DNA of 64,000 nt from UBA2160 sp964588665. Its GTDB lineage: Bacteria > Chloroflexota > Dehalococcoidia > Lucifugimonadales > UBA1123. The position numbers and the translations under genes were made by a program. The stretch's first letter is position 1. Every line of letters starts with the position of its first letter. Positions 52,078-61,163 of this stretch are shown here, piece after piece. Below the pieces are notes generated by a model. It worked only from the letters and a program-made list of their open reading frames with translations. It did no database searches and was not told the DNA's origin. The stretch spans positions 1-64,000 of the forward strand of contig CAZPQQ010000010.1 of assembly GCA_964588665.1 (NCBI GenBank), read 5' to 3'.

Positions 52078-52737
52078 ATGAACAACAAAATATTCGTCGC
52101 ACTGATTGTTGGGATGCTCGTCGTCGGCCTCGGAATGGGCGGCGCGTTTGCGGGCGGGGTCGCGTACGAGCGGAATGGTGAAGAGACGCCCGTGGTCGTC
52201 GCGGCGCCCGATCTCCCGTCGCCGTCCGGGACTTTGTCCGACGGTCTGGCGATCGACGCCGACCAGGCGGCGGCGTTGAGAGATCAACTACAGTCCGGCA
52301 ATCTGTCTCAGGAGCAACTTCAAGAGATCCGGCAGCAGTTCCAGGGTCGAGGAGGCGCTGGCGGTCCGGGTGGTGGTGGATTCGGCGGAGGCGGCTTCGG
52401 CGGCGCTGGCGGCGCTGGCGGCTTTGCTGGTGGAAACGTCGGCGGCGGAAACCTGACCGGGACCGTTGAGTCAGTTGCCGACAACGTCATCACGCTGAAC
52501 ACGGCCCAAGGCCCGTTGCAAGTTACGCTGGGCCCGGACACTGTCATACGAAACTTGATCAAAGTCAATCCGGCGGACCTGGTCATCGACGCCAGCGTGA
52601 CCGTCACGGGTGAACGGAGCGAAGACGGCGGATTCGATGCCGTTTCGATCTTCATCACTCCGGAAGACCTCGAGCTGGGTGGACTTGGCGGTTTCGGCGG
52701 CTTCCGGGGCGGTCGCGGGCAGGTGCAATCTCCGTAA
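52078..52737 (+). CDS. glycine-rich DUF5666-domain secreted protein
   Basis: A 219-residue protein starting at 52078 (GGGGAG upstream). It has an N-terminal membrane or signal segment (ALIVGMLVVGLGMGGAFAGG), then an unusual Gly-rich linker at about 90-130 (GGPGGGGFGGGGFGGAGG). A DUF5666 beta-barrel part follows (GTVESVADNVITLNTAQGPL, VTVTGERSEDGG), and the last part is again Gly/Arg-rich. It probably sits outside the membrane, as a cargo or partner of the adjacent MacB-type system. Function not known. Confidence 0.85.
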   Translation: MNNKIFVALIVGMLVVGLGMGGAFAGGVAYERNGEETPVVVAAPDLPSPSGTLSDGLAIDADQAAALRDQLQSGNLSQEQLQEIRQQFQGRGGAGGPGGGGFGGGGFGGAGGAGGFAGGNVGGGNLTGTVESVADNVITLNTAQGPLQVTLGPDTVIRNLIKVNPADLVIDASVTVTGERSEDGGFDAVSIFITPEDLELGGLGGFGGFRGGRGQVQSP

Positions 52738-52832
52738 CGAACGACCCCTCTGGCCGGCGCTTGCACTGTGTCATCGGACCTCGTACTGAGATTTCATGAA
52801 CAATAGTTAACGAATTCCCAATGGATAATCGC

Positions 52833-52861
52833 TTGCCAAGCGCTCGCTCAAGTAGTACATT
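52833..52861 (+). promoter_or_regulatory. candidate promoter of the ABC exporter pair
   Basis: TTGCCA (52833-52838), 17-base spacer, TACATT (52856-52861), about 88 bases before the first exporter gene. It would separate expression of the exporter pair from the MacB-type cluster. Confidence 0.4.
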
Positions 52862-52948
52862 TCTTAACTGAGGGAATTTTCTGCGGCCCGTTCGGCCTCA
52901 TGGATCAACCCCCACATTCATCGGGAGGTCCGCCCTAGCGCACTATAT

Positions 52949-54751
52949 ATGGACGTTATATTCAGAATCATAGGTATCGCACTCCGGCACCCATGGCAGT
53001 TGTTCGGCGCTTACGCCACTATGGTGGGAGCACTCGTCGCATACGTGATGCTTCCTAGATACTTCGGCCAAGCCATTGACGAGATTATCGAGGTGTTCGA
53101 GTCCGGTGAGTATTCCCAGGACGCTATTCTGACGATCGTCATCACGATCTTTGTTCTTAGTACAATTCGAGGAATCCTCTCCTTCTTCCAGACCTACCTC
53201 GGCGAGGCACTCTCCCAATTCGTCTCTTACGACATCCGCAACTCGTTCTACGACCACGTCCAGCATATGAGCTTCGGGTTTCACGACCGGCATCATACGG
53301 GCAACTTGATGTCTCGTGTGATCACCGACGTCGAAAACATCCGCATGTTCATCAACATGGGTTTGGTGCGGACGCCTTACTTCGTGGCATTGTTCGTGGC
53401 AGTTGCCATCATTCTGCTTCGGATGGACTGGCGCCTTGGACTTATCAGCATCAGCTTCATGCCGATCGTCGCTTTCTACTCCGCGGTTACGCGGCTGAAG
53501 ATGAGGCGAATTTGGCTGATCGTCCAAGAAAAGATGGCCGAGATGAGCACCGTCATGCTGGAGAACTTCTCCGGCGTCAGGGTCATCAAAGCCTTTGCTT
53601 CCGAGCCGTACGAAGAGATCAAGTTCGACGCCAAGAACCTCGATGTCACCAGTCGATACATCGAGGCCGAGAAAATCCGGGCTTCCAGCACGTCGTTCAT
53701 GCTGTTCACGTTCCTGGTCGCGATGGGCTTGATCCTGTTTTTCGGAGGCAGGCGGGTCATCGCCGGCGACATGACGCCAGGTGAGTTGGGCCAGTTCATA
53801 TTCTATCTGCAGATTTTGCAGATGCCAGTCCGGATGACCGGTTGGCTTGTGAACTCATACGCTCGCGCGACCTCAGCCGGCGAAAGGCTGTTCGAGATAC
53901 TCGACTATGAGTCACCGGTTGAAGAAGCAACTGACGCCCGGCAGATGCCGCGAACCAGCGGGCGGGTTCATTTCGACAACATCAGTTTCGGCTACAACGG
54001 TGACAAAAAGGTGCTCAACGGCATCGAGCTCGAAGCGGCGCCTGGAGAGGTGATCGCGTTGCTTGGCGCTCCGGGCAGCGGCAAGACGAGTTTGGTCAAC
54101 CTGATACCGCGGTTCTACGATGTCTCGAGCGGCAGCGTCACTTTGGACGGAATCGATATTCGCGACACCACACTGGAGTCTCTGAGACGCAATATCGGCA
54201 TCGTACAGCAGGATGTCTTCCTGTTTACGACAACCGTGCGGGAGAACATCGCCTACGGGCGGGTCGACGCCACCGAAGAAGAGATCAAGCGCGCCGCGAA
54301 AGTGGCTCGACTCGACGGATTCATCGAATCCTTGCCTGACGGCTACGACACACAAGTCGGAGAGCGTGGGTCCACCCTCTCTGGTGGCCAGAGGCAGCGG
54401 ATGTCCATCGCTCGCGCGGTTCTGATGGACCCGCCTGTGCTGATCCTCGACGACTCCACGTCCAGCGTGGACGCTCAGACCGAGGACGAAATCCGCTTGG
54501 CCATGACATCCGTCATGGAGAACCGGACGACATTCGTCATCGCGCACCGACTCAGCACCGTTCACAGGGCCGACGTCATCCTGGTGCTGGAAGAAGGCGA
54601 AGTCGTGGAACGTGGAACCCATCAAGAGCTGCTGGCCCTGAATGGGCACTACCGAGAGATTTACGAGCTTCAACTCCGCCCTCAAGAAGAAGTCATGCGC
54701 GAGATCGAAGTCCCGGCGTTGGGGGATGACCTCGCGACTTCAAACGACTAG
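52949..54751 (+). CDS. ABC exporter half-transporter, degenerate-site subunit
   Basis: A 600-residue membrane-ATPase fusion (six hydrophobic segments, about 10-310; ATPase about 340-590). Walker A GAPGSGKTSL and signature LSGGQRQRMSIARA are normal, but Walker B reads LILDDSTSSVD, so the catalytic Glu is replaced by Asp. The H-loop VIAHRLSTV is kept. This pattern is known from heterodimeric exporters, where one composite site is catalytically weak. Its partner is the next gene. The start ATG is about 20 bases after GGAGGT, slightly far, so the true start may differ a little. Confidence 0.94.
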   Translation: MDVIFRIIGIALRHPWQLFGAYATMVGALVAYVMLPRYFGQAIDEIIEVFESGEYSQDAILTIVITIFVLSTIRGILSFFQTYLGEALSQFVSYDIRNSFYDHVQHMSFGFHDRHHTGNLMSRVITDVENIRMFINMGLVRTPYFVALFVAVAIILLRMDWRLGLISISFMPIVAFYSAVTRLKMRRIWLIVQEKMAEMSTVMLENFSGVRVIKAFASEPYEEIKFDAKNLDVTSRYIEAEKIRASSTSFMLFTFLVAMGLILFFGGRRVIAGDMTPGELGQFIFYLQILQMPVRMTGWLVNSYARATSAGERLFEILDYESPVEEATDARQMPRTSGRVHFDNISFGYNGDKKVLNGIELEAAPGEVIALLGAPGSGKTSLVNLIPRFYDVSSGSVTLDGIDIRDTTLESLRRNIGIVQQDVFLFTTTVRENIAYGRVDATEEEIKRAAKVARLDGFIESLPDGYDTQVGERGSTLSGGQRQRMSIARAVLMDPPVLILDDSTSSVDAQTEDEIRLAMTSVMENRTTFVIAHRLSTVHRADVILVLEEGEVVERGTHQELLALNGHYREIYELQLRPQEEVMREIEVPALGDDLATSND

Positions 54752-54822
54752 CAAGACCGAAGGCGGGCTGAGCATGAAGCCAGCCTCGCCTCAGATTCAA
54801 AAGGAGTTCGCACCGATATGAT

Positions 54823-56643
54823 ATGTTCCACGGAGTAAGCCGGGGGCATCCGGACGAAGAAGTTTTTGGCTCTGTCTACAACCAGCGCGTCGTAGCCAGG
54901 CTCCTACCGTACATTCTCCCGTACAAGGGCTTGGCGCTGTTGGCGTTCGGCGCGATGTTGGTCTACACCGCCACGCAGGTCGCGATCCCTTGGCTCATCA
55001 AGATCGCCATCGACGACTATATCGTCCCTGGCAATCTAGACGGGCTAACCGTGATATTCATCATATTTCTCGGAATCGCCCTCGTCAACTGGATTGCGAA
55101 CTATGTCCAACAATACACCATGGAAAAGGTTGGTCAGGGCGTCCTCTATAACCTGAGGGGCCAACTGTTCGGCCATGTCCAAAAGCAGTCGATGGCCTTT
55201 TTCGACAAGACAGAGGTCGGGCGCCTGATGTCCCGCGTCATGGGCGATGTGTCTCAGCTCCAGGAATTCGCGGCCCTGGTGGTCATGACGGCGGGCGAAC
55301 TGCTCGCATTGGTCGGGATCGTCGTTGCGCTGCTGATCATGAACCTGAAGTTGGGCCTCGTCACGATGAGCGTAATCCCGATACTGATTCTCATCATGGC
55401 CGTCTGGCAGCCGATTGCGCGCAGAGCGTTCATGAAAGTTCGCGTGGCGATTTCCATTGTGAACTCTTCCTTCAACGAGAACATCACAGGAGTCCGCGTC
55501 GTCCAGGCGATGAACCGGCAGGATCTGAACGAACTTCAATTCGACGAAAAGAACACGACCCACCGGGACGCGAACCTTTGGGCCAGCAAGCTTTCGGCGG
55601 GTCTGCTCCCGGCAGTCGACGTCTTTACGGCTGTGGCGATCGGCCTGGCGATCTTCTTCGGCTCCCGCATGATCGCTGGCGACGACATGGAAGTCGGTGC
55701 CCTCGTAGCCTTCATCCTTTACATTCAGCGGTTCTTCGACCCGATTCGAAACATGACGATGCAGTACACCCAGCTTCAGAGGTCCATGGCCTCGGGCGCT
55801 CGTATCTTCGACCTCATGGACTGGGAACCTGACCTCGTGGACGCTCCGGACGCGATTACAGCCCCGACGATCAAGGGCGACATCCAACTCAAGAACCTCA
55901 GCTTCAGCTACGTCCCCGGTGAGGACGTCATCAAGAACGTCAACCTACACATCGAGCCGGGTGAAGTGGCGGCGATCGTCGGGCCCACCGGCGCCGGCAA
56001 GACGACACTGGTTTCGTTGCTGTCACGGTTCTACGACGTTCCCGAAGGCATGGGCGCGATCCTGGTCGACGGCAACGACATCCGAAAGGTGAAGCGCGCG
56101 TCGCTGGCAGGCCAGATGAGTATGGTCCTGCAGGAGCCGTTCCTCTTCTCCGGCTCCGTGGAAGAAAACATCAAGTACAACCACGTCGACGCAACCCGCG
56201 AGCAGATGATAGCCGCGGCCGAGGCAGTTGGGGCGCACGAATTCATCATGCGCCTCGAAGACGGATACGACACTTTCCTGGCAGAGCGCGGCATCAACCT
56301 GAGCATCGGCCAACGTCAGTTGATCAGCTTCGCCAGGGCGCTCGTCGCCGACCCCAGGATACTGATCCTGGACGAAGCCACGGCCAATATCGACAGCTAC
56401 ACGGAGATGCTCATTCAGCGGGCGCTGCTGCGGCTGCTCAAAGATCGCACGGCGATCGTGATCGCCCACCGGCTGTCAACGATCCGAGGCGCCGACAAGA
56501 TCATCGTCCTTAACTTCGGCGAAGTGGTGGAAGTGGGCAACCATGAAGAGCTCCTGGAAAAAGACGGACTCTACGCCCATCTCTACACGATGAACTACGC
56601 GGCCATCGAGGCGCCTATCCCTGTATCCGACAACGGGCACTGA
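54823..56643 (+). CDS. ABC exporter half-transporter, catalytically complete subunit
   Basis: A 606-residue membrane-ATPase fusion. Walker A GPTGAGKTTL and Walker B LILDEATANID with the catalytic Glu are intact, whereas the signature motif is LSIGQRQ instead of LSGGQ. Together with the Asp Walker B of its partner, this places both defects on the same composite nucleotide site. The two proteins should assemble as a TM287/288- or BmrCD-like heterodimer. Start ATG at 54823 with AAGGAG upstream; the gap to the first subunit is 71 bp. A terminator follows at 56692-56721. Confidence 0.95.
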   Translation: MFHGVSRGHPDEEVFGSVYNQRVVARLLPYILPYKGLALLAFGAMLVYTATQVAIPWLIKIAIDDYIVPGNLDGLTVIFIIFLGIALVNWIANYVQQYTMEKVGQGVLYNLRGQLFGHVQKQSMAFFDKTEVGRLMSRVMGDVSQLQEFAALVVMTAGELLALVGIVVALLIMNLKLGLVTMSVIPILILIMAVWQPIARRAFMKVRVAISIVNSSFNENITGVRVVQAMNRQDLNELQFDEKNTTHRDANLWASKLSAGLLPAVDVFTAVAIGLAIFFGSRMIAGDDMEVGALVAFILYIQRFFDPIRNMTMQYTQLQRSMASGARIFDLMDWEPDLVDAPDAITAPTIKGDIQLKNLSFSYVPGEDVIKNVNLHIEPGEVAAIVGPTGAGKTTLVSLLSRFYDVPEGMGAILVDGNDIRKVKRASLAGQMSMVLQEPFLFSGSVEENIKYNHVDATREQMIAAAEAVGAHEFIMRLEDGYDTFLAERGINLSIGQRQLISFARALVADPRILILDEATANIDSYTEMLIQRALLRLLKDRTAIVIAHRLSTIRGADKIIVLNFGEVVEVGNHEELLEKDGLYAHLYTMNYAAIEAPIPVSDNGH

Positions 56644-56691
56644 CCGCGAAGAGCATACTGCTCGCCCCGAGATTTCACCGCAATAACCAAG

Positions 56692-56721
56692 AATCGTCCC
56701 GATCGCTTCGGGGTGATTTTT
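56692..56721 (+). terminator. rho-independent terminator after the ABC exporter
   Basis: An 11-bp stem with two GU-type pairs (AATCGTCCCGA with TCGGGGTGATT), loop TCGCT, followed by TTT. It begins 48 bases after the exporter stop. Confidence 0.8.
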
Positions 56722-56962
56722 GTTACCGGCCACACGATCCGTCTTTTGCCGCGCAACACGACCTTCGTTCCGCTCAACTCGACGCCGTCTGCGCTCCGGC
56801 CAGTTTCTTTTCCGCCGCAAAGCTGAGGCGCCTACAAGCTTAACCTCTCGGCGATCCGGCTCTGATACAATGCGCCCTGCCCTACCCGATCAACCGTGTC
56901 TGCGGATGCGCGGCCAGACTCGATGACGGCCGATCCAACCATAACCGGGGCGGGCTGGAATC

Positions 56963-57484
56963 ATGCCAGACACCATTTACACCATCGGACACAGCAACCA
57001 CACCTGGGAGAGCTTCGGCGCCCTGCTCCAGGCGCACGCCATCGAGCTTTTGATCGACGCGCGGTCCAACCCTGTGTCCAGATTCGCCCCGTTTTCCAAC
57101 AGCCGGACGTTGCCCGGCCTGCTGGAGCAGATGAACATCGAGTACGTCTATCTGGGCGGCCCATTGGGCGGCAAACCTGCCGACGAATCCTTCTACGACG
57201 CCAAAGGCAAACCGGACTATCGCAAAATGCGGTCCGAAGAGGCCTTCCAAGAAGCCGTCGACGAAGCCGCCTCCATGGCCAAACGCTCGAACGTCGTGCT
57301 CATGTGCTCGGAAGAGGACCCGAGCCAGTGCCACCGGCTGCTCCTGCTGGGACCCGCCCTCGAAGAAGCCAGGGGCTTTAGCATGCTCCACATCCGCACG
57401 ACCGGCGAGGCCGTCACCACCGGACGCCTGGGCCGGCTGCGGAAGCATACCCAGCAGATTCAGGGCACGCTGCCAAGTGCGTGA
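56963..57484 (+). CDS. DUF488-family protein
   Basis: A 173-residue DUF488 protein. It begins DTIYTIGHSNHTWESF, followed by LIDARSNPVSRFAPFSN, YVYLGGPLGGKP and the signature VVLMCSEEDPSQCHRLLL, with the conserved Cys pair. This family is uncharacterised; the Cys-containing motif suggests metal or nucleic-acid chemistry. Start ATG without a strong Shine-Dalgarno. A TACAAT -10-like site lies near 56867-56872. No operon partner: structured repeat sequence follows. Confidence 0.88.
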   Translation: MPDTIYTIGHSNHTWESFGALLQAHAIELLIDARSNPVSRFAPFSNSRTLPGLLEQMNIEYVYLGGPLGGKPADESFYDAKGKPDYRKMRSEEAFQEAVDEAASMAKRSNVVLMCSEEDPSQCHRLLLLGPALEEARGFSMLHIRTTGEAVTTGRLGRLRKHTQQIQGTLPSA

Positions 57485-58049
57485 TCCACTACGATCCGTG
57501 GCTGATCAAATACTAGGGGTTCCGATCAAGCAAGCTCAATACACTCCCCCGTTGAAAGAGACACGTTTGGTCCCACCCGCCCGCCCCGGAAGGAATCTGA
57601 GGGACACCCCCAATCCCCCGGACAAGGGGCTTCACCCCCTTGTCAATCCCTCTTCACTCGCGTCAACAAGCAGGCAGCCGTTGATGAGGGCGGTGTTAAT
57701 GGGGATGCTAACGCCACGATGAGTTCCCGACCAATCGCACCCGATCAACAATCCTCAGAGGGTGTCCAGAGGGACTCTCCCTCTGGCAAGGGTCCTAGGG
57801 GATGTGCCCCTAGAATTAGACCCTTCGGGGTGGGCGGGCGGGACAATAAGTGTTCGCTAACTCGCCGGCATAAAACAGGAATCAGGTTGATGTAATGCTT
57901 ACCACGTGAAACTCTAAGTCTTGACTGGCGAATGCTGGCCCGACCGCGATCTGAACGCGAAAGCGTGCGACATATCATCTGACCGCAGCATTGCCCGAAA
58001 ACCTTCCAATCGCAGATGCTCCGTGTCATGAATCGAGAGGACAACACCG
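57485..58049. other. 565-bp intergenic region with a structured element
   Basis: No gene is supported. Most of it is taken up by the inverted-repeat element at 57570-57843. The remainder holds the leader of the MFS gene that starts at 58050. Confidence 0.65.
57570..57843. repeat. 274-bp inverted-repeat element with three hairpins
   Basis: The ends (GTCCCACCCGCCCGCCCCGG at the left, and the complement of GTCCCGCCCGCCCACCCCG at the right) form an imperfect 25-bp terminal inverted repeat. Inside are three perfect hairpins: GACAAGGGG/CCCCTTGTC (57621-57644), CCAGAGGGA/TCCCTCTGG (57766-57786) and CTAGGGG/CCCCTAG (57795-57813). It has the form of a small non-autonomous mobile element or a structured regulatory region; no transposase is nearby. 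Confidence 0.65.
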
Positions 58050-59279
58050 TTGGAAACCGCTGAGGCAGCGCCACTGACCAAACCAGACATCAGGAACCGC
58101 GCCTGGTTCATGATCGCCGGCCTTGCGACCGGCCATGCCGTGTTCCACTGGCTCATCCAGAGCTCGGTGGTCGTGCTACCAGAGATACAGAGCACGTTCC
58201 AGCTCAGCAGCATCGGTGTGGGCGTCGTGCTGACCGTGCGGGAGGTCGTGTCGGGGATCGTCGTCTTGCCGGGCGGCATCGTCGTCGACCTGGTTCGGCG
58301 CCATTGGGGCGTGTTCTTGGCAGCGTGCATCGGCGGATTCAGCCTCGGCACCCTGCTGATGGGTCTGTCCCCGGTCTTCCTGTTGTTGCTAGCCGGGATG
58401 GCGCTGGTCGCGGTCAGCCACTCGTTGTGGCATCTTCCGGCATCGGCTTCGCTGTCGGCGCACTTCCCTGAGAATCGCGGAACGGCCCTGTCGTTCCATG
58501 GCGTTGGCGGCAGTGTCGGCGACGTGCTCGGACCCATCGTCACTGGAGCGCTGTTGGCGTTCATGAGCTGGCGGGGAATCCTCAGCATCTACGGCGCCGT
58601 GCCCCTGTTCCTCGCATTCCTGGCCCTCTGGTCGTTCAAGAACATCGGCGGGACTGCCGCCACTCCGGACCTCCGCGACCGCATCGCCGTCACCAAGCGA
58701 TTGCTGAGGAACCGTTCGCTGTGGGCAATCACGCTGGTGAAAGGGCTGCGGGGAATGGCCCTCGTGGCGCTCGTGACTATCCTGCCGTTGTATTTCGCCA
58801 ACGACCTGGGCCTCAGCTCTCAGTCCAGAGGCATCCACATCGGTCTCTTGATAGCAATAGGGATCGTTGCCAAACCCGTCGCAGGACAGCTCTCAGATCG
58901 CTTAGGCCGCAAGCGAGTGTTGGTGCCGGGCCTCATCTGGTCATGCGGAGTCACGTTGTCATTGCTGGTCGCCGACCAGGGGTTTGCGCTAACGGTGGCG
59001 ATCGTTCTCCTCGGCCTGTTCCTGTATCCGGACCAGCCCATAACCACGGCTGCGACCCTCGAGATGGTCGACCGAAGCGTCGCGTCGACGGCATTGGGCG
59101 TGACATCCTCCGCCGGCTTCTTCCTCAGCTCATTCTCTCCGATAATAGCGGGCGCGCTGTACGAGTCGGTTGGATTCGACGCGGTCCTCTACTACGTGGC
59201 GACGCTCTTCGCTTTAGCCGCGATCATCTTCGCGATCTTGCCGCTGGCGTCACGGGAGAAGCAGGACGACGGGCGCTGA
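58050..59279 (+). CDS. MFS transporter
   Basis: A 409-residue major-facilitator protein with about 12 hydrophobic segments (for example LTVREVVSGIVVLPGGIVVD, ALVALVTILPLYFANDLG). The motif after segment 8 (KPVAGQLSDRLGRKRVLVPG) is a good MFS motif A copy. TTG start at 58050 with GAGAGG upstream. Substrate unknown; possibly a nitrate/nitrite- or oxalate/formate-like antiporter branch, but no motif decides this. It converges on ruvB. Confidence 0.9.
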   Translation: METAEAAPLTKPDIRNRAWFMIAGLATGHAVFHWLIQSSVVVLPEIQSTFQLSSIGVGVVLTVREVVSGIVVLPGGIVVDLVRRHWGVFLAACIGGFSLGTLLMGLSPVFLLLLAGMALVAVSHSLWHLPASASLSAHFPENRGTALSFHGVGGSVGDVLGPIVTGALLAFMSWRGILSIYGAVPLFLAFLALWSFKNIGGTAATPDLRDRIAVTKRLLRNRSLWAITLVKGLRGMALVALVTILPLYFANDLGLSSQSRGIHIGLLIAIGIVAKPVAGQLSDRLGRKRVLVPGLIWSCGVTLSLLVADQGFALTVAIVLLGLFLYPDQPITTAATLEMVDRSVASTALGVTSSAGFFLSSFSPIIAGALYESVGFDAVLYYVATLFALAAIIFAILPLASREKQDDGR

Positions 59280-59356
59280 ACGGCGCGCGTGGTCTCGCTA
59301 ATGCAGCGTAGGTGATGATTGGCACTGGGTGAGCGCTGGGCGTAAGACGTACTGCC

Positions 59357-60391
59357 CTAGAACAGCGTCGGCTGGTCCGATGACATGCTCGATGGGAGAT
59401 CGTAGCCAAGGTGCTCGTAGGCGTGGCGGGTGGCGACTCGGCCGCGGGGGGTGCGGTTCAGGAAGCCGAGTTGCAACAGGTACGGCTCGTACACGTCCTC
59501 GATGGTGTCCGACTCCTCGCTGATGGACGCGGCCAGCGTGTCGATGCCAACGGGACCGCCGTCGAACTTCTCGATGATCGAACGCAGCACCAGGTGGTCG
59601 ATGCCTTCTAAACCGAGTTGATCGACCTCGAGCCTCCCGAGGGCCTCGCTGGCGACCTCCGCAGTAATCACGTTGTCGGCCATTACCTGTGCGAAGTCTC
59701 GGACCCGTCGGAGCAATCGGTTGGCGACCCTGGGCGTGCCCCGAGCTCGCCGAGCGATCTCGTCAACGCCGTCAGGCTCAGCCTCGATGTCGAGAATTCG
59801 CGACGAGCGGGCCACGATGGTCTGCATCGACTCGTAGTCGTAGAAGTCCAGCCGGTGGACGGAGCCGAACCGGTCCCGGAGCGGGGCGCTGACCATGCCG
59901 TAGCGAGTAGTGGCGCCGACCAGCGTGAACGGCTTCACCGTGAGGTTCATGCTGCGGGCTTTGAGGCCCTTGTCGATCACCCACGAGACGAAGTAGTCTT
60001 CCATCGCGGGATACAAGATTTCTTCGACGACGCGGCTGAGGCGGTGGATCTCGTCGACGAACAGAACGTCGTCTTCGCGAAGCTGCGTCAGGATCGCCAC
60101 CATGTCGCCGGGACGTTCGATGGCCGGGCCGGAAGTCGCTTTGATGCGCACGCCCATCTCGGTGGCGATGATGTTGGCGAGCGTGGTTTTGCCGAGGCCG
60201 GGAGGACCGTACAGCAACAGGTGGTCGAGCGGCTCGGACCTTTGCTGCGCCGCCTTAATGCCAATTTGAAGGTTCTCTTTGAGTTTGGCCTGCCCGACGT
60301 AATCCGCCAGCTTCTTGGGCCGGAGGTTGTTGTCGAGATTATGGTCGTCTTCCTGGGGAGTCCCGGAGACGACGCGTTGGACTTGGGTCAT
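59357..60391 (-). CDS. ruvB: Holliday-junction branch-migration helicase RuvB
   Basis: A 344-residue RuvB starting at 60391. Walker A GPPGLGKTTLANIIATEMG, Walker B VLFVDEIHRLSR, the sensor/arginine-finger region VGATTRYGMVSAPLRDRFG and the C-terminal winged-helix (YEPYLLQLGFLNRTPRGR) are all present. With RuvA it moves Holliday junctions in recombination. RuvA and RuvC are not in the window, so the operon is split here. A GAGG Shine-Dalgarno lies about 12 bases upstream. Confidence 0.97.
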   Translation of the reverse strand: MTQVQRVVSGTPQEDDHNLDNNLRPKKLADYVGQAKLKENLQIGIKAAQQRSEPLDHLLLYGPPGLGKTTLANIIATEMGVRIKATSGPAIERPGDMVAILTQLREDDVLFVDEIHRLSRVVEEILYPAMEDYFVSWVIDKGLKARSMNLTVKPFTLVGATTRYGMVSAPLRDRFGSVHRLDFYDYESMQTIVARSSRILDIEAEPDGVDEIARRARGTPRVANRLLRRVRDFAQVMADNVITAEVASEALGRLEVDQLGLEGIDHLVLRSIIEKFDGGPVGIDTLAASISEESDTIEDVYEPYLLQLGFLNRTPRGRVATRHAYEHLGYDLPSSMSSDQPTLF

Positions 60392-60543
60392 GCTCGAGCT
60401 GCCTCGTTCGAGAGTTGCCAGCACTATACACAAGAGGCCGAATTCGCGCTAGCAAGGACATGGCCGATTGCCGATTAGAACTATTGTTCATTCTATTGCC
60501 CGCAGCCTGGGGTGTCAAGCAACGTCAGGCGTCCCGCATCGAG

Positions 60544-60549
60544 TATAAT
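60544..60549 (+). promoter_or_regulatory. -10 element upstream of GNAT/methyltransferase
   Basis: A perfect TATAAT about 40 bases before the GNAT start; no good -35 at the right distance. Confidence 0.4.
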
Positions 60550-60587
60550 CGAGGTTCGAATCAATCATCTTTTGCCAGGAGACAGCC

Positions 60588-61163
60588 ATGTTCAGCAGAA
60601 AGATCGGCGATGACGCCGAGTTGCGCATGCTCCAGCCCCATCACGCCGAAGAGCTGTACGCTCTGGTCGACGCCAATAGAGAGCACCTCAGGCGTTGGCT
60701 GCCATGGGTCGATTCCGTTGCGTCCGTGGACATGGAGCGAGATTTCATCCAGGCGAGTCTGGGTGGGTTCGCGCGAGACGGGAGCTTCGTCGCCGGGCTC
60801 TGGCGACAAGGCCACATAGCCGGGGCCATCGGGTTGGACCCCATCAATTGGTCCAACCGAATCACGAGCATCGGCTACTTCCTGGGCGAGATATCCCAAG
60901 GCAAAGGGCTGATCACACGCGCATGTGTGGCGATGGTCGACTACTCGCTGGTGGAGTTGAAACTGAACCGCGTCGAGATTCACGTCGCCACCGAGAACCA
61001 CCGCAGTCTGGCGGTTCCGAAGAAACTGGGGTTCAAGCAAGAAGGAATCTTGCGACAAGTAGAGTGGCTGTACGACCATTACGTTGACCACGTCGTCTTC
61101 GGCATGCTGGCGGAAGAGTGGCACGAGCTCGCAGGGAAAACAGACGGCGGAGGCGCCAAATGA
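60588..61163 (+). CDS. RimJ/RimL-type GNAT acetyltransferase
   Basis: A 191-residue acetyltransferase of the RimJ/RimL/alanine-acetyltransferase type. It begins with LRMLQPHHAEELYALVDAN, includes ITSIGYFLGEISQGKGLITR (acetyl-CoA loop) and VEIHVATENHRSLAVPKKLG, and ends ILRQVEWLYDHYVDHVVFGM. Likely acetylates a protein N-terminus or small molecule. Start ATG with AGGAGA upstream. The stop overlaps the methyltransferase start (ATGA), so they are co-translated. Confidence 0.92.
   Translation: MFSRKIGDDAELRMLQPHHAEELYALVDANREHLRRWLPWVDSVASVDMERDFIQASLGGFARDGSFVAGLWRQGHIAGAIGLDPINWSNRITSIGYFLGEISQGKGLITRACVAMVDYSLVELKLNRVEIHVATENHRSLAVPKKLGFKQEGILRQVEWLYDHYVDHVVFGMLAEEWHELAGKTDGGGAK

Noticed and set aside
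57477..57722. 81-residue open frame after DUF488
   Set aside because: It reads through the inverted-repeat element (RNLRDTPNPPDKGLHPL), has no start signals and no domain; it is repeat translation.
60540..60570. Possible tRNA from GGTTCGAATC-like sequence
   Set aside because: No acceptor stem, D or anticodon arm can be folded around it; it lies in a promoter/leader region.
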